Shown: piece by piece, positions 9,119 to 17,386 of the stretch
How the letters are laid out: each line of letters opens with the position of its first letter
Position numbering within the stretch: position 1 is the first letter of the stretch
Source of the DNA: Bacteroidota bacterium
Lineage (GTDB): Bacteria > Bacteroidota > Bacteroidia > Chitinophagales > Saprospiraceae
Reading direction: 5' to 3'
Assembly: GCA_030147525.1 (NCBI GenBank)
Contig: JASBVF010000044.1
Location: 62,001 to 126,000, forward strand
Length of the DNA stretch: 64,000 nt
The notes under the pieces: model-generated
The model's database searches: none
Told to the model about the DNA's origin: nothing
What the model saw: only the letters and a program-made list of their open reading frames with translations
Position numbers and translations under genes: made by a program

Positions 9119-10129
9119 GTGGATAAAATAATCGTAATCACGGGCGCTGCCGGTTTCATCGGAAGCTGCCTTCTCCAAAAACTCAACGACGAAAAATTAA
9201 CTAACCTTCTGCTGGTAGACGATTTTTCTAATCCGTTGAAAAACAAAAATTTAGCAGAAAAGAAATTTAAAGAAAAAATCCATCGGGATGACTTTTCGGC
9301 CTGGTTTGAAAAAAACGCCGGTCAGGTCGAATTCGTCTACCACCTCGGCGCACGTACGGACACGACGGAGCAAGACACCGCCATTTTTGACCGGCTTAAC
9401 CTCAACTACTCGAAAGCTATCTGGAATATTTGCTCCACAAACGGTATTCCGCTCGTTTACGCCAGCAGTGCCGCCACCTACGGCCTTGGGGAACACGGCT
9501 ACGACGATCGCCACAATATTGTTCCCAAGTTGAAACCCCTCAACCCCTACGGCATTTCAAAAAACGACTTCGATCACTGGGCCTTGCGACAATCGGGTGA
9601 GTTGCCTCATCCCTCATCCCTCATCCCTCATTCCTCTCCCCCCTTCTGGGCAGGTCTGAAATTCTTCAACGTCTACGGCCCCAACGAATACCACAAAGGC
9701 CGCATGGCCAGCGTCATTTTTCATACGGTGAAACAGATTCGGGAAACCGGAGGCATGAAACTCTTCCGCTCGCACCGCCCCGGCATTGCCGACGGGCATC
9801 AAAGCCGGGATTTCATCTATGTGAAAGACGTGGTGGATGTGTGCTGGTTTTTTTATAAAAACCGGAAAAACAGCGGGCTGTACAATGTTGGAACCGGCGA
9901 GGCACGCACATTCCTGGATCTGGCCGTGAACACATTTCGGGCGATGGATTTGGAACCGAATATTTCTTTCATCGATACGCCGGAAGATATCCGGGAGACG
10001 TATCAGTATTTTACCGAAGCCAACATGGCGAAACTGAGGACGGCTGGGTACGAGCAGCCGTTTCATTCGCTGGAGGAGGGGGTAGAGGACTATGTGAAAA
10101 ATTACCTTCTGAATGAAAAAAACTGGTAA
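9119..10129 (+). CDS. hldD: ADP-L-glycero-D-manno-heptose 6-epimerase
   Basis: Makes ADP-L-glycero-D-manno-heptose for the LPS inner core. The GTG at 9119 is chosen because the Rossmann motif (DKIIVITGAAGFIGS) starts there and because a TACCTTTG promoter lies at 9089-9096. The frame stays open upstream to 8951, but that part has no family similarity. This gives 336 aa. The SDR catalytic set is present: YASSAATYG and YGISK (YxxxK), and the HldD hallmark NVYGPNEYHKGRM follows PPFWAGLKF. Between ALRQ and PPFWAG there is an extra 15-residue segment (SGELPHPSSLIPHSS) encoded by 7-bp repeats (9605-9639). It looks inserted in frame. It is divergent from the sugar dehydrogenase gene. Confidence 0.93.
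   Translation: MDKIIVITGAAGFIGSCLLQKLNDEKLTNLLLVDDFSNPLKNKNLAEKKFKEKIHRDDFSAWFEKNAGQVEFVYHLGARTDTTEQDTAIFDRLNLNYSKAIWNICSTNGIPLVYASSAATYGLGEHGYDDRHNIVPKLKPLNPYGISKNDFDHWALRQSGELPHPSSLIPHSSPPFWAGLKFFNVYGPNEYHKGRMASVIFHTVKQIRETGGMKLFRSHRPGIADGHQSRDFIYVKDVVDVCWFFYKNRKNSGLYNVGTGEARTFLDLAVNTFRAMDLEPNISFIDTPEDIRETYQYFTEANMAKLRTAGYEQPFHSLEEGVEDYVKNYLLNEKNW
9605..9639. repeat. Heptad repeat (CCTCATC) inside hldD
   Basis: Units CCTCATC, CCTCATC, CCTCATC, CCTCATT and CCTCTCC are in perfect 7-bp register. Because 7 is not a multiple of 3, the units are read in different frames and give PHPSSLIPHSSP. The segment falls where HldD homologues normally have a short loop. It has the style of the intergenic heptad/octad arms elsewhere, but no facing inverted arm is seen. 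Confidence 0.7.
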
Positions 10130-10213
10130 ATGGCAACTTTAAATGCCTGAATACTTGCAACATGCAATTTTCCTGAGTACAAAAATCAAGCTAACTTAGC
10201 CCGGTAAAAATCT

Positions 10214-13201
10214 GTGTCCACCGTGAAAAAATCCTTCTCCCTACTCCTCGTCCTCCTCGCTTTCATCTTCGCTTCCGCAGCGCTCGGCAAGTACGAAGAA
10301 CCCAGGCCATTTCCCGCTATCGAATCCATTTTGAAAGAACAAGCTTGGGTGGACAGCGTCTTCACCATCCTCACGCCGGACGAGCGCCTCGGCCAACTCG
10401 TCTGGCTGCGGGCACACACCGACAAGGATGCCGCCTACGAAACCGCCGTCGATAACCTGGTGAAAAAATACAACCCCGGGGGGCTCTGCTTTTTTAACCC
10501 AACTGCCAAAGGCACCCCGGAAAAACAGGTGGAACTCACCAATCGCTACCAGGCCTCGGTCAAAAAAGTGCCCATGTTCATCACTATCGACGGCGAGTGG
10601 GGACTGGGCATGCGGATGAAAGGCACGGCGCTGAGTTTTCCCCGGCAGCTCATGCTCGGCGCTATCCAGGACAACAGTTTGATCTATAAAATGGGCGCTG
10701 AAATCGCCAAACACTGCAAGCGGGTAGGCGTTAACGTCAACTTCGCACCCGTTGCTGACGTGAACAACAACGCCGCCAATCCCGTCATCGGCTTCCGATC
10801 CTTCGGCGAAGACCGCTACAATGTGGCCGCCAAAGCTTACGAATACATGAAAGGCATGCAGGATAACGGCGTACTGGCCAGCGCCAAACACTTCCCCGGC
10901 CACGGCGACACGGACACCGACAGCCACTACGATCTGCCGCTCATCAACCACCCCATTGAACGGCTCGATAGCCTTGAACTTTTTCCTTTTAAAATACTCA
11001 TCGGGCAGGGCGTGGGCAGCATCATGATTGCCCACCTGAACGTGCCGGCCCTTGATGATGCCAAAAATTTGCCCACCACGCTTTCCCGCAAAGTGGTGAC
11101 GGATTTACTGAAAAACAAACTGAATTACAGCGGCCTCATCATGACCGACGCCCTCGAGATGAAAGGCGTCACCAAATTTCACGGCCCCGGAGAGGTGGAA
11201 GCCAAAGCCCTTGCCGCCGGCAACGATGTGCTGTTACTGCCCGGCGATGTGGATGCAGCTTTTAAAACCGTGAAAAAATGGCTGGCCGAGGGCAAACTCG
11301 ATAGCAACATGATCAACGCCAGCGTGAAAAAAGTACTCCGCTGGAAATATCGAATGGGCGCTACGACCTACGAGCCGCTGCCCGTCGAGGGCGTCCGGGC
11401 CGATGTGAACGACAACCGGGCTTTGGCCGTGAAACGGGAACTGATCGCCAATGCGCTGACTTTGGTAAAAAATGAGGGGGATTTATTGCCGTTTCGGGAT
11501 ATCGAAGGTTTACGAAACTTTGAAAGTTTCGCAAACCTGGACATCGCCTCGCTGGCCATCGGTGCCGGTTCGAACAACGTTTTTCAAAAAACGCTCAGCC
11601 GCTACAAAAACATCGAGACCTTCATTTCGGGCAAGGATATTTCTGCTTCGCAATGGGTTTTAAAACTCAAAGGCAAAGACGCCGTCATCGTCAGCCTGCA
11701 CGGCATGAGCCAGTTCGCCTCGAAAAACTACGGACTGACGGAAAGCACGAAAAATTTCATCGAAGCCCTCAGCAGGGAAACCCGGGTTGTGCTGGTGCTT
11801 TTCGGCAACCCTTACTCTGCTAAGTTTTTTGAAAAAACCAACAGCCTGCTCGTTGCCTATGAGGAAGACGACGAGGTGGAAGACCTCGCTGCACAGGCGC
11901 TTTTCGGGGCATTCCCGATCCGGGGCAAGCTGCCGGTGACGGCCTCCGAAGCGTTCAAAGGCGGCACCGGCATCGTCACTGAAAGCTTGCAACGCCTCGG
12001 CTACGGTCTGCCCGAAGAGGTGGGCATGAGCGCTGAAAAGCTGAAAAAAGTGGATGGCATCGTGGAGGAAGCGATTGCCGCAGGCGCTACGCCTGGCGCT
12101 GTGGTACTGGTGTCGAGGCAGGGCAAGGTGATTTTTCAAAAAGCCTACGGCAGCCACACCTACGACAAAAATGCGACGGAAACGAAGAAGGACGATATCT
12201 GGGATTTGGCAAGCATCACCAAAGTTGCGGCTTCCTCCATTTCACTGATGAAACTACAGGAGCAAGGCAAATTCAGCGTAGATGACCCCGTCGAAAAGCA
12301 CCTCCACGAGTTCGCCGGCACGAACAAAAAAGGTATCCCCCTCATCGACATGCTCACCCACCGGGCGAGGCTCACGCCGTGGATCAAGTTTTATGAAAAA
12401 ACCATTTCCAGCAGGCAAAAACCGCTGCCGGATTTTTACCAAAGCAAAAAAAGCGATGCTCACCCGCTGCCCGTCGCAAAAGACCTCTGGCTGAAAGCCG
12501 GCTATCCGGATGTAATCTGGCAGGAGATCAAGGACAGTCCGCTGCTCGATTCGAAGAGTTACAAATACAGCGACCTCGGCTTCTACATTGCCGGCGAAAT
12601 CGTGAAACGCCTGAGTGGACGCCCAATCGAAGACTATGTGCAGGAAACGTTTTACCAGCCGCTTGGTCTGCAAACGATGACCTATCGCCCGCTGGAAAAA
12701 TTCCCGCTCGACCGCATCCCGCCGACGGAGGAGGACGACTACTTCCGGGACCGCCGCATTCAGGGCTACGTGCATGACATGGGCGCAGCCATGCTCAACC
12801 AGGCGACCGGCCATGCCGGGCTTTTCAGCGACGCCAATGACCTGGCCATTTTGATGCAAATGCTTTTAAACAAAGGAACCTACGGGGGCAAAAAATATCT
12901 GAGCCCGGAAACGATTTATTTTTACACTTCTCGCTGCGTCGACTGCACCCGCCGTGCCATCGGCTTCGACATGCTTCAAAAAAATACGAAGTTCGAGAAT
13001 AACCTTTCGGAGAAGGCGAGTGATGAAACCTACGGCCACCTCGGTTTCACCGGTACAGCAGTCTGGGTGGACCCGAAGGAGGATCTGATTTACATTTTCC
13101 TCTCCAACCGGACCTACCCGACGATGCGGAACAACAAGCTGGGGAACATGAACACGAGGGTGCTGGTGCAGGATGCTGTGTATGAGGCGATTGTGAAATA
13201 A
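10214..13201 (+). CDS. GH3 beta-N-acetylhexosaminidase (NagZ-like) fused to a class C beta-lactamase-type serine hydrolase
   Basis: 995 aa from GTG 10214. A GTG at 10223 (VKKSFSLLLVLL) is an alternative that places the signal peptide at the start. The N-terminal GH3 domain has the NagZ His/Asp signature KHFPGHGDTDTDSH (residues 225-238) and nucleophile D312 in TDALEMKGV. The alpha/beta sandwich extends to about 600. The C-terminal serine hydrolase domain (about 610-995) has the SxxK nucleophile in ASITK (S667, K670), a YSD in place of YxN, and GHLGFTG as the third motif. This fusion is common in Bacteroidota and suggests peptidoglycan turnover in the periplasm: GlcNAc removal plus an amidase/esterase or D-Ala peptidase-like step. 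The stop codon abuts that of the convergent aldo/keto reductase. Confidence 0.9.
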   Translation: MSTVKKSFSLLLVLLAFIFASAALGKYEEPRPFPAIESILKEQAWVDSVFTILTPDERLGQLVWLRAHTDKDAAYETAVDNLVKKYNPGGLCFFNPTAKGTPEKQVELTNRYQASVKKVPMFITIDGEWGLGMRMKGTALSFPRQLMLGAIQDNSLIYKMGAEIAKHCKRVGVNVNFAPVADVNNNAANPVIGFRSFGEDRYNVAAKAYEYMKGMQDNGVLASAKHFPGHGDTDTDSHYDLPLINHPIERLDSLELFPFKILIGQGVGSIMIAHLNVPALDDAKNLPTTLSRKVVTDLLKNKLNYSGLIMTDALEMKGVTKFHGPGEVEAKALAAGNDVLLLPGDVDAAFKTVKKWLAEGKLDSNMINASVKKVLRWKYRMGATTYEPLPVEGVRADVNDNRALAVKRELIANALTLVKNEGDLLPFRDIEGLRNFESFANLDIASLAIGAGSNNVFQKTLSRYKNIETFISGKDISASQWVLKLKGKDAVIVSLHGMSQFASKNYGLTESTKNFIEALSRETRVVLVLFGNPYSAKFFEKTNSLLVAYEEDDEVEDLAAQALFGAFPIRGKLPVTASEAFKGGTGIVTESLQRLGYGLPEEVGMSAEKLKKVDGIVEEAIAAGATPGAVVLVSRQGKVIFQKAYGSHTYDKNATETKKDDIWDLASITKVAASSISLMKLQEQGKFSVDDPVEKHLHEFAGTNKKGIPLIDMLTHRARLTPWIKFYEKTISSRQKPLPDFYQSKKSDAHPLPVAKDLWLKAGYPDVIWQEIKDSPLLDSKSYKYSDLGFYIAGEIVKRLSGRPIEDYVQETFYQPLGLQTMTYRPLEKFPLDRIPPTEEDDYFRDRRIQGYVHDMGAAMLNQATGHAGLFSDANDLAILMQMLLNKGTYGGKKYLSPETIYFYTSRCVDCTRRAIGFDMLQKNTKFENNLSEKASDETYGHLGFTGTAVWVDPKEDLIYIFLSNRTYPTMRNNKLGNMNTRVLVQDAVYEAIVK

Positions 13202-14104
13202 TCACGGCACCGGGTACCCCTGCGACGCCACCAAAATCCTGAACCACTGCTCCGTCGACAGCTCCACTTCCAGCGCATCCACGGCCCGTTTCAGCCGCTC
13301 GATTTTACCGGTACCCATCACCGGGACGAACTTCGCCGGGTGTTTTAAAATCCACGCAAGCGCTACGAGATCGATGCCGTAGGCGCCCGTTTCACCGGCA
13401 ATTTCTTCCAAAACTACCTGCAAACGCTCGCCTCTCGAATCCTTCGGGTCGAACAGGTCGCCGCCGGCGAACGGCGACCATGCCATTGGTACGATGCCTT
13501 CTTTTTGAAAGAACTCCACGTTGCCGTTTTGGAGGTGTTCGAGGCAGTGGGGAGAGAATTCAACCTGGTTGGTTACGAGTTTTTGTTTAAAATGCCGTTG
13601 CAGCATCTGGAATTGCATCGGGCTGAAATTGGAGACGCCGAAGTAGCGAACCTTTCCGGATTTGTGCAGGTCTTCGAATGCCAGCGCAGTCTCTGCCGGG
13701 TCCATCAGCGGATCAGGGCGGTGTATGAGCAGGACGTCGATATGGTCGAGCCGCATGTTTTTCAGCGACTGATCGGCGCTTGCGATGATATGTTTGTAGC
13801 TGGTGTCGTAATGCCCGATTTTTCGGTCAGGGAACTTGTCAGTGTTGATTTTAATTCCACATTTGGTGACGACTTCCATGCGTTGGCGCAGGCCGGGCTT
13901 CAGTTTGAAAATTTCACCAAAAAGCGCCTCGCAAGTGTGGTTGCCGTAAATATCGGCGTTGTCGAACGTGGTGACGCCCATGTCGAGGGCTTCTTCGACG
14001 AAGCGCAGGAGTTGCTGGGGCGACATATCCCAATCATTGAGGCGCCAAAGGCCGTGGGCTATTCGGGAAAAGGACAGGTCGACGGTGAGTTGTATTTTTT
14101 CCAT
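13202..14104 (-). CDS. Aldo/keto reductase, YdhF-like
   Basis: 300 aa, a cytoplasmic NAD(P)H-dependent oxidoreductase. Motifs: GVTTFDNADIYG (catalytic Asp and Tyr, about 45-56), VTKCGI (Lys, near 80), DVLLIHRPDPLMD (His, near 123), FGVSNFSP and TNQVEFSPHCLEH in the middle, and ALAWILKHPAKFVPVMGTGK near the C-terminus, which binds the 2'-phosphate of NADPH. Length and motifs fit the AKR superfamily of YdhF type. It is the last gene of a tightly packed minus-strand run (21 nt after the acetyltransferase), and its stop directly abuts that of the upstream-facing GH3 gene. The substrate is unknown. Confidence 0.9.
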   Translation of the reverse strand: MEKIQLTVDLSFSRIAHGLWRLNDWDMSPQQLLRFVEEALDMGVTTFDNADIYGNHTCEALFGEIFKLKPGLRQRMEVVTKCGIKINTDKFPDRKIGHYDTSYKHIIASADQSLKNMRLDHIDVLLIHRPDPLMDPAETALAFEDLHKSGKVRYFGVSNFSPMQFQMLQRHFKQKLVTNQVEFSPHCLEHLQNGNVEFFQKEGIVPMAWSPFAGGDLFDPKDSRGERLQVVLEEIAGETGAYGIDLVALAWILKHPAKFVPVMGTGKIERLKRAVDALEVELSTEQWFRILVASQGYPVP

Positions 14105-14125
14105 AGTTGGTTGTTTTTCAGTTAT

Positions 14126-14695
14126 TTATTTCCAGTCCCACAAAACGATGTTCCATGAATCTGTTTCATCTTTAAAGGTATGAATCGTTTTGAACCCCAC
14201 CCGCTCGTGAGCTTTTTGGGAACGCACGTTCCGGGCAGCGATTTCCGTGATGCAAAAATCAAAGCGATGGACGTACAATTCCTTGTGCTTCAAATACATT
14301 TGATCAAAAATACCGGTGCCACGGTAGCCTTCAGCAATGCAGACCTGCCCCATGACATAGTATTCGTACGCTGCGATCTTCCGCTGCTGGTACTCAATCT
14401 TCCCGAACATGTCGAACATGGATTCCAGCACCGGAATCATTTCCCGGAATTCAGGCAGCATGACCAGCGCATATCCCACCACTTTTTCGCCGTCCCGGGC
14501 GATGACCTGCGGGATGGCCCGGTTCATTTTTTCCAGCAACTCAAAATTGTGCTGCACTGTAACGAAGCCCTGCGAAGCAGCGGTTTCAGGGGAAATGTTG
14601 ACTGGCAGATTGGCCTGTTGCAAAGCGAGTACCTGGCGGATGTCTTCCGGCCGGGAGGCGGTCGTGATTTGGATTGGGTGTTTTGTCATTTTCAA
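14126..14695 (-). CDS. GNAT family N-acetyltransferase
   Basis: 189 aa with the GNAT fold: substrate-binding start (ITTASRPEDIRQVLALQQANLP), beta4 (KVVGYALVMLPEF), the acetyl-CoA site in YVMGQVCIAEGYRGTGIFDQMY (V-x-x-x-x-R/Q-x-x-G-x-G form, near 113-130), and the C-terminal RNVRSQKAHERVGFKTIHTF typical of this superfamily. It acetylates an unidentified amine. It lies 16 nt after the DUF202 gene and 21 nt before the aldo/keto reductase, so all are probably co-transcribed with the cyclase gene. Confidence 0.88.
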   Translation of the reverse strand: MKMTKHPIQITTASRPEDIRQVLALQQANLPVNISPETAASQGFVTVQHNFELLEKMNRAIPQVIARDGEKVVGYALVMLPEFREMIPVLESMFDMFGKIEYQQRKIAAYEYYVMGQVCIAEGYRGTGIFDQMYLKHKELYVHRFDFCITEIAARNVRSQKAHERVGFKTIHTFKDETDSWNIVLWDWK

Positions 14696-14711
14696 ACCGT
14701 TTCAAAAAACA

Positions 14712-15002
14712 TCAGGTAACTTTTTCTGTGCTGGTTGAAGAGGCATTTTTGTGGAATTGGCGCATTTTATTTCGAACATAAATGAGCCGGTAAGTGCCCA
14801 CGGCCAGGATAAATGGTGAAATGATGACAAAGGCAAAGCCCAGTTCTTTCATTTCAAAAAACAAATCGAGCTTGACGATAGCGATACCGGCGCTCAAAAT
14901 GCCTGCGAAGGTTCTGAAATAGGCCAAAAATGTACGTTCATTGGCGAGCCGTGTTCTTTCGATGGCCAGGTAGTCCCTGGTGATGATTTTTTGATCCTCC
15001 AT
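14712..15002 (-). CDS. DUF202/YidH-family small membrane protein
   Basis: 96 aa. It opens with the DUF202 signature DYLAIERTRLANERTFLAYFRT (about residues 10-30), followed by two membrane segments (about 31-45, LSAGIAIVKL, and 54-73, FAFVIISPFILAVG) and a charged C-terminus. DUF202 proteins are small inner-membrane proteins without an agreed function; related domains serve as the membrane part of VTC/SPX proteins in eukaryotes. It is 19 nt downstream of the nucleotide cyclase gene, so it probably shares its promoter. Confidence 0.85.
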   Translation of the reverse strand: MEDQKIITRDYLAIERTRLANERTFLAYFRTFAGILSAGIAIVKLDLFFEMKELGFAFVIISPFILAVGTYRLIYVRNKMRQFHKNASSTSTEKVT

Positions 15003-15021
15003 TGCTCAGGTTTAATCCGGC

Positions 15022-16383
15022 TTAATCATTGGTTCTTCCCGGCTTTAATTTTTGAAACTCTTCTTCCGTGATGACGCCTTTTTTGCGAAGCGCTTCCAGC
15101 TTGTTGAGCTGCTCCAGTAAATCCTCGTCCTGATGGCTTTTCGACTGCAAAATATCGGGTTCGGCAGGTGGTAATTCTGCGGGCATCCGGTAGCCGTTTT
15201 TGGCAAATGCATCGAACAGCGGCGTAGTGCGCAGGTGGGCCAGGTCGTCGTGGGTGAGGATGCGGATTTGATCCTTCAAACCGAAAGCTACGGCGGAATC
15301 GAGGTGGTGAATGGCGTTTTCGGCCTCTTCGTTAAGTGAGTAGCAGCGGGCCAGCAGGAAATGAGCTTCCGGATCGTCGTTTTTTATTTCAACTGCTTTT
15401 TTCAAAAAAGCAATAGCGCCGTCGTAGTCGTACTCCCGGTATTCCACCAACGCCCGGTCTTTGTATTTTTCAAACTGCGTTTTCAACAGGCTTCTGTGCT
15501 CTTGCTCGCCAGTGGCAGCTTCTTCAGGTTGTTGCTGTGCCGGTATTTCCTGATTGTATTTTGCATCAAAATCTGCTTTGGACGAGGACCAAAGCAGAAC
15601 ACCATCGATGAAACTGACCACAGCAATGACCGGAATCAAGTTGTCCAGTCCCGGAATGATGAAAAGAGCGGCCAGCGTGAACGACAGGTAAATCATCCCC
15701 AGTTTTTTCTGTCCAAGATAGAAGCGATGTGTGCCGAAGATGCCGAAAAAAATGGCCAGCAATCCGGCCAGAAATTTTTTTCGACGGCCTTTCGAAGGCG
15801 TGATAGCCGACAGTTGCCGGGGCATTTTTGCAGACATAGACTTCGGAGGGGTAGCAGTTCCGAAGGCTTCCGGTGTTGAAATTCCTTCATTGGCAACGGC
15901 GAAAATCCCGACGTCCTGCTGCACATTTTTCAGGGAAAAACGGCCGAGTGAAGTCGTTCGGAATTTGCGGTTGTTTTTGATGTCATCGAATACTTTTTCT
16001 GAAATGAAGATGCCGCCCGGTACGCACAGCCCTTCGATTCTCGAAGCCACGTTCACGCCGTCGCCGTAGATATCTTCCTCGCTGTAGCTGATCTCGCCGG
16101 TGTGGATGCCGATCCGCAGTGGGATGGCCGGATCCTGTTTCAATTCCCGCTGGATTTCCACGGCGCACTCCACGGCAGCGCTGGAACTCGGGTAGATGCT
16201 CAGGGTGCCGTCGCCGTAGTATTGCAGGATTTTACCGTCGTATTTCTCCGTGTATTTTTTGAAAACTTCCCGGTGGCGGTCTCGCAGTTTAGCAGCAATA
16301 ACTTCGTCTTTTTGCATCATGGCGGTGTAGCCGACGATGTCGGTGAACATGACTGCGGCGAGGCGGCGTTTGATTTCTTTCAT
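15022..16383 (-). CDS. Class III nucleotide cyclase with TM2, TPR and SHOCT domains
   Basis: 453 aa. A class III adenylate/guanylate cyclase domain comes first (about 5-165), with metal-binding D15 in VMFTDIVGYT and D58 in YYGDG, then RIGIHTGE and DGVNVASRIE. A TM2 domain with two membrane helices follows (about 200-265; FGIFGTHRFYLGQKKLG is the hallmark). Then comes a TPR-like region (about 300-375; ALVEYREYDYDGAIAFLKKAVE) and a C-terminal SHOCT segment (LNKLEALRKKGVITEEEFQKLK). The catalytic domain is therefore N-terminal to the membrane hairpin and cytoplasmic. It probably makes cAMP (the base-selecting residues were not resolved). It is the first gene of a four-gene minus-strand operon. 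TM2 plus SHOCT with a cyclase is an unusual combination. Confidence 0.88.
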   Translation of the reverse strand: MKEIKRRLAAVMFTDIVGYTAMMQKDEVIAAKLRDRHREVFKKYTEKYDGKILQYYGDGTLSIYPSSSAAVECAVEIQRELKQDPAIPLRIGIHTGEISYSEEDIYGDGVNVASRIEGLCVPGGIFISEKVFDDIKNNRKFRTTSLGRFSLKNVQQDVGIFAVANEGISTPEAFGTATPPKSMSAKMPRQLSAITPSKGRRKKFLAGLLAIFFGIFGTHRFYLGQKKLGMIYLSFTLAALFIIPGLDNLIPVIAVVSFIDGVLLWSSSKADFDAKYNQEIPAQQQPEEAATGEQEHRSLLKTQFEKYKDRALVEYREYDYDGAIAFLKKAVEIKNDDPEAHFLLARCYSLNEEAENAIHHLDSAVAFGLKDQIRILTHDDLAHLRTTPLFDAFAKNGYRMPAELPPAEPDILQSKSHQDEDLLEQLNKLEALRKKGVITEEEFQKLKPGRTND

Positions 16384-16522
16384 TTCGAATAGTTGATATC
16401 TGTAGATCGTGTAGTAGGGAGTTTCTTAAATAATGATGGTAAAACTACTGAAATCTGCTGGTACATGAAATGACTTTTCCCTATCTGTATAACTCCTCGC
16501 CAATCTGGCAGCACAGCTCCGG

Positions 16523-16882
16523 TCACTGTTTCAGCATCCAGATGATCCGGTCATACGACACGGCGTAATGGATCAGCAGGATGGCCAGCATGGCCCAACT
16601 CCATTTTTCTGCTTTCAAATCATGTAGCGCCCACACCGCCAAACCGAAAAACACTGCTTCGGTCAGGAGCCTCACCAGTCCCGGTACAGCTACCGTTGCC
16701 GGGCCGGGATCGTTTGGCACTCGAAAGATACCCCAAATGGTCGCTGCAGCAAAGGGTAGTCCGATAGCGAGCATCCAGCGCTGCCAGCCCTGGCTCTGTT
16801 GCCAGCCCCAGGCGGCGAAAATGCCCAGCGCCGCTAATTCCAGTAAAAACCGGACGGCGAGATTGACGGGATGTGCATTCAT
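16523..16882 (-). CDS. YrdB/DUF2568-family membrane protein
   Basis: 119 aa from the ATG at 16882. The frame is open further upstream, but that part overlaps the lipoprotein gene at 16911-17348 and has no membrane character. Four hydrophobic helices are visible: NLAVRFLLELAALGIFAAWG, WMLAIGLPFAAATIWG, RLLTEAVFFGLAVWALHD and SWAMLAILLIHYAVSY. A conserved-looking FRVPNDPGPATVAVPG loop matches the DUF2568/YrdB family of small integral membrane proteins of unknown function. It lies 28 nt after the lipoprotein gene, probably co-transcribed. Confidence 0.82.
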   Translation of the reverse strand: MNAHPVNLAVRFLLELAALGIFAAWGWQQSQGWQRWMLAIGLPFAAATIWGIFRVPNDPGPATVAVPGLVRLLTEAVFFGLAVWALHDLKAEKWSWAMLAILLIHYAVSYDRIIWMLKQ

Positions 16883-16910
16883 GTTGAAATGGTTAAATTG
16901 AAACGACTTT

Positions 16911-17348
16911 TTAATCCCACACAAATTTCCACGCTCCGTCCGGTTGCTTTTGCCAAACCGTGTGAAAAATGCCCTCCGAACTGATCTTTTGCCCGGCCGT
17001 GTCCACTGCCGAGAACTGGTATTTGCCGTAAGTGTAGCCGAGGTCGCCCGATTTGGCAGCCACCACCTTGTCCGGCGACCACGAGAGTTGCACGCTGTCG
17101 AGGGTGCTTTTTTCAAAATAAGCCCGCATGGCGTCGTGCCCTTCGACGAGCGAATTGTTACGCATCATCACCGCATCTTCGGCGGCGAAGGCGAGAAACG
17201 CAGCAGGCACGCCCTGCTCCGCCGCCATTTTGGCGAAGGCCGCTTCGGCATCAGCGATTTCGGCTTCGGCCAGTGCCGATTGGTCAGGCGCTTTGCAACC
17301 GGCAAGCGCCAGCAGCAGGGCAGGGAGGAGAAGTTTGAGAAATTTCAT
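16911..17348 (-). CDS. NTF2-like (DUF4440/SnoaL-type) lipoprotein
   Basis: 145 aa with a lipobox LALAGC (Cys18), so membrane-anchored and extracytoplasmic. The mature part is a cone-shaped NTF2-like domain: an N-terminal helix (LAEAEIADAEAAFAKMAAEQG), FLAFAAEDAVMMRNN, EGHDAMRAYFEK, then strands ending in SEGIFHTVWQKQPDGAWKFVWD. That ending is the typical C-terminus of DUF4440/SnoaL-like proteins. No catalytic function can be inferred; many such proteins bind small hydrophobic ligands. It sits upstream of the YrdB-like gene on the same strand. Confidence 0.82.
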   Translation of the reverse strand: MKFLKLLLPALLLALAGCKAPDQSALAEAEIADAEAAFAKMAAEQGVPAAFLAFAAEDAVMMRNNSLVEGHDAMRAYFEKSTLDSVQLSWSPDKVVAAKSGDLGYTYGKYQFSAVDTAGQKISSEGIFHTVWQKQPDGAWKFVWD

Positions 17349-17386
17349 GGCAAAAAAAATCGTAAAAAATTCATGTGAATTCGTGG

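Noticed and set aside
16883-17116. Longer start of the YrdB-like protein
   Set aside because: The upstream part overlaps the lipoprotein gene in another frame and is basic and non-hydrophobic, unlike the family.
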